A stretch of 64,000 nucleotides of DNA from CBDBEU01 sp965204565 (GTDB lineage: Bacteria; Pseudomonadota; Alphaproteobacteria; Rhizobiales; TMED25). Numbering within the stretch: the first letter of the stretch is position 1; each line of letters begins with the position of its first letter. The notes under the pieces were generated by a model. That model had not been told where the DNA came from, did not search any database, and saw only the letters and a list, made by a program, of their open reading frames with translations. Of the stretch, positions 63,374 to 64,000 are shown piece by piece. Made by a program: the position numbers and the translations under genes. The DNA lies in NCBI GenBank assembly GCA_965204565.1, contig CBDBEU010000005.1, forward strand, positions 1,116,001 to 1,180,000. The letters run 5' to 3'.

Positions 63374-64000
63374 TTAGGCGGCGCGCTGTGCAAAGCGCTT
63401 TGACCGCCGGCGCTTCCGGTTGGAGTTTGCCGGGCGCGGCGCTCCGCTATTGGTTTTCTTGCCCTTGGTAGCGGGAGACGAATTCGGGCCATCGCCGACT
63501 ACATCCAGCGGCCGCTTGATCAGGCGCTCGATGGCTCGCAATTGTGAGCGCTCGCCTGGATCGCAGAAGGAGATCGCGATACCCGAAGCACCAGCGCGCG
63601 CGGTGCGGCCAATGCGGTGCACATAGCTTTCCGGTTCGTGCGGCAAGTCATAGTTGATAACATGAGAGATGTCGTCGACATCAAGGCCGCGTGCTGCGAT
63701 GTCCGTCGCAACCAACACACGGAAGCGGGTGTCGCGAAATCCGGAAAGAGTGCGCTGACGTACATTCTGGGACTTGTTGCCATGCAGCGCCTCGGCGGCC
63801 ACACCTGCTGTGGAAAGGCATTTGACTACTTGGTCGGCGCCGCGTTTTGTGCGCGTGAATACGATCACCTTGGATAGATCAGGCGAGCGCAAGAGATCTG
63901 CAAGACGTTCGCGTTTGGCTTGGGTCGGGAGATGGTGGACATATTGCTCGATGCGCTCAACTGCGACGGTTTTTGCAGCAATTTCAACCCGCTCAGGCTC
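63374..64000 (-). CDS. DEAD-box ATP-dependent RNA helicase (RhlE-like), C-terminal part
   Basis: The gene starts beyond the right edge; the frame is open to 64000. The visible part holds helicase domain 2: V-I-V-F-T-R-T-K (motif IV), A-L-H-G-N-K-S-Q, V-L-V-A-T-D-I-A-A-R-G-L-D-V-D (motif V) and H-R-I-G-R-T-A-R-A-G (motif VI). A Lys/Arg-rich tail ends K-R-R-R-S-K-R-F-A. This fits RhlE-type helicases in ribosome and mRNA metabolism. Confidence 0.92.
   Translation of the reverse strand, partial: EPERVEIAAKTVAVERIEQYVHHLPTQAKRERLADLLRSPDLSKVIVFTRTKRGADQVVKCLSTAGVAAEALHGNKSQNVRQRTLSGFRDTRFRVLVATDIAARGLDVDDISHVINYDLPHEPESYVHRIGRTARAGASGIAISFCDPGERSQLRAIERLIKRPLDVVGDGPNSSPATKGKKTNSGAPRPANSNRKRRRSKRFAQRAA

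Overview
The window reads as a piece of an alphaproteobacterial chromosome, most likely Hyphomicrobiales (Rhizobiales). The support is high-GC coding sequence, gene neighbourhoods usual in that order (cinA-like/gpt; sfsA-map-radC; Do protease/serB/miaA followed by the ilvI-ilvH-ilvC-leuA block; rpiA and gor), a 666-residue PccA-type carboxylase and a tripartite tricarboxylate transporter. No rRNA operon, replication origin or CRISPR array is visible. Three complete tRNA genes are present: Leu(UAA), Cys(GCA) and Leu(GAG).

Layout. 0-6 kb: end of a flavin monooxygenase, an FAH-family hydrolase, then a metal-efflux cluster (His-rich CDF exporter, NreA/RcnR-type repressor, 40-residue Cys protein, MFS exporter broken by an IS5 element). 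6.2-8.9 kb: a small island in the 3' end of tRNA-Leu(UAA), bounded by 60-bp direct repeats, with an integrase stub, an XRE regulator and an ImmA/IrrE-like protein that lacks its HExxH motif. 9-12.7 kb: gpt, cinA-like, sfsA, map, radC. 12.8-13.7 kb: decayed MarR and IS630. 13.8-20.3 kb: degP-like protease, serB, miaA, MFS/PadR pair, rsgA. 20.3-28.1 kb: branched-chain amino acid synthesis with leader peptides before ilvI and leuA; LOG, NUDIX and PhzF genes lying between them are broken. 28.3-31 kb: IS3 remnant and a thioredoxin/CMD/CMD operon in which one CMD gene has an in-frame TGA at the second position of a CxxC motif. 31-37 kb: broken acyltransferase, SDR and sulfatase genes around an intact DUF3179 gene. 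37-42 kb: AtuA/DUF4387 and tctABC with a divergent response-regulator stub. 43.4-48 kb: a 1516-residue protein built from tandem EF-hand-like loops. 48-53 kb: RidA, PccA-like, acylphosphatase, lipB. 53-57 kb and 61-63 kb: IS graveyards around gph, an AT-rich gap, broken gabD, intact rpiA and gor. The window ends inside a DEAD-box RNA helicase gene.

Two themes stand out. First, decay: more than a dozen genes carry frameshifts, stops, deletions or IS insertions, while core biosynthetic genes are intact, which suggests recent relaxed selection after IS expansion (assembly indels could explain part of it). Second, two candidates for unusual biology: the possible selenocysteine CMD/AhpD-like protein next to a thioredoxin, and the giant calcium-loop repeat protein with a type-I-secretion-like C terminus.
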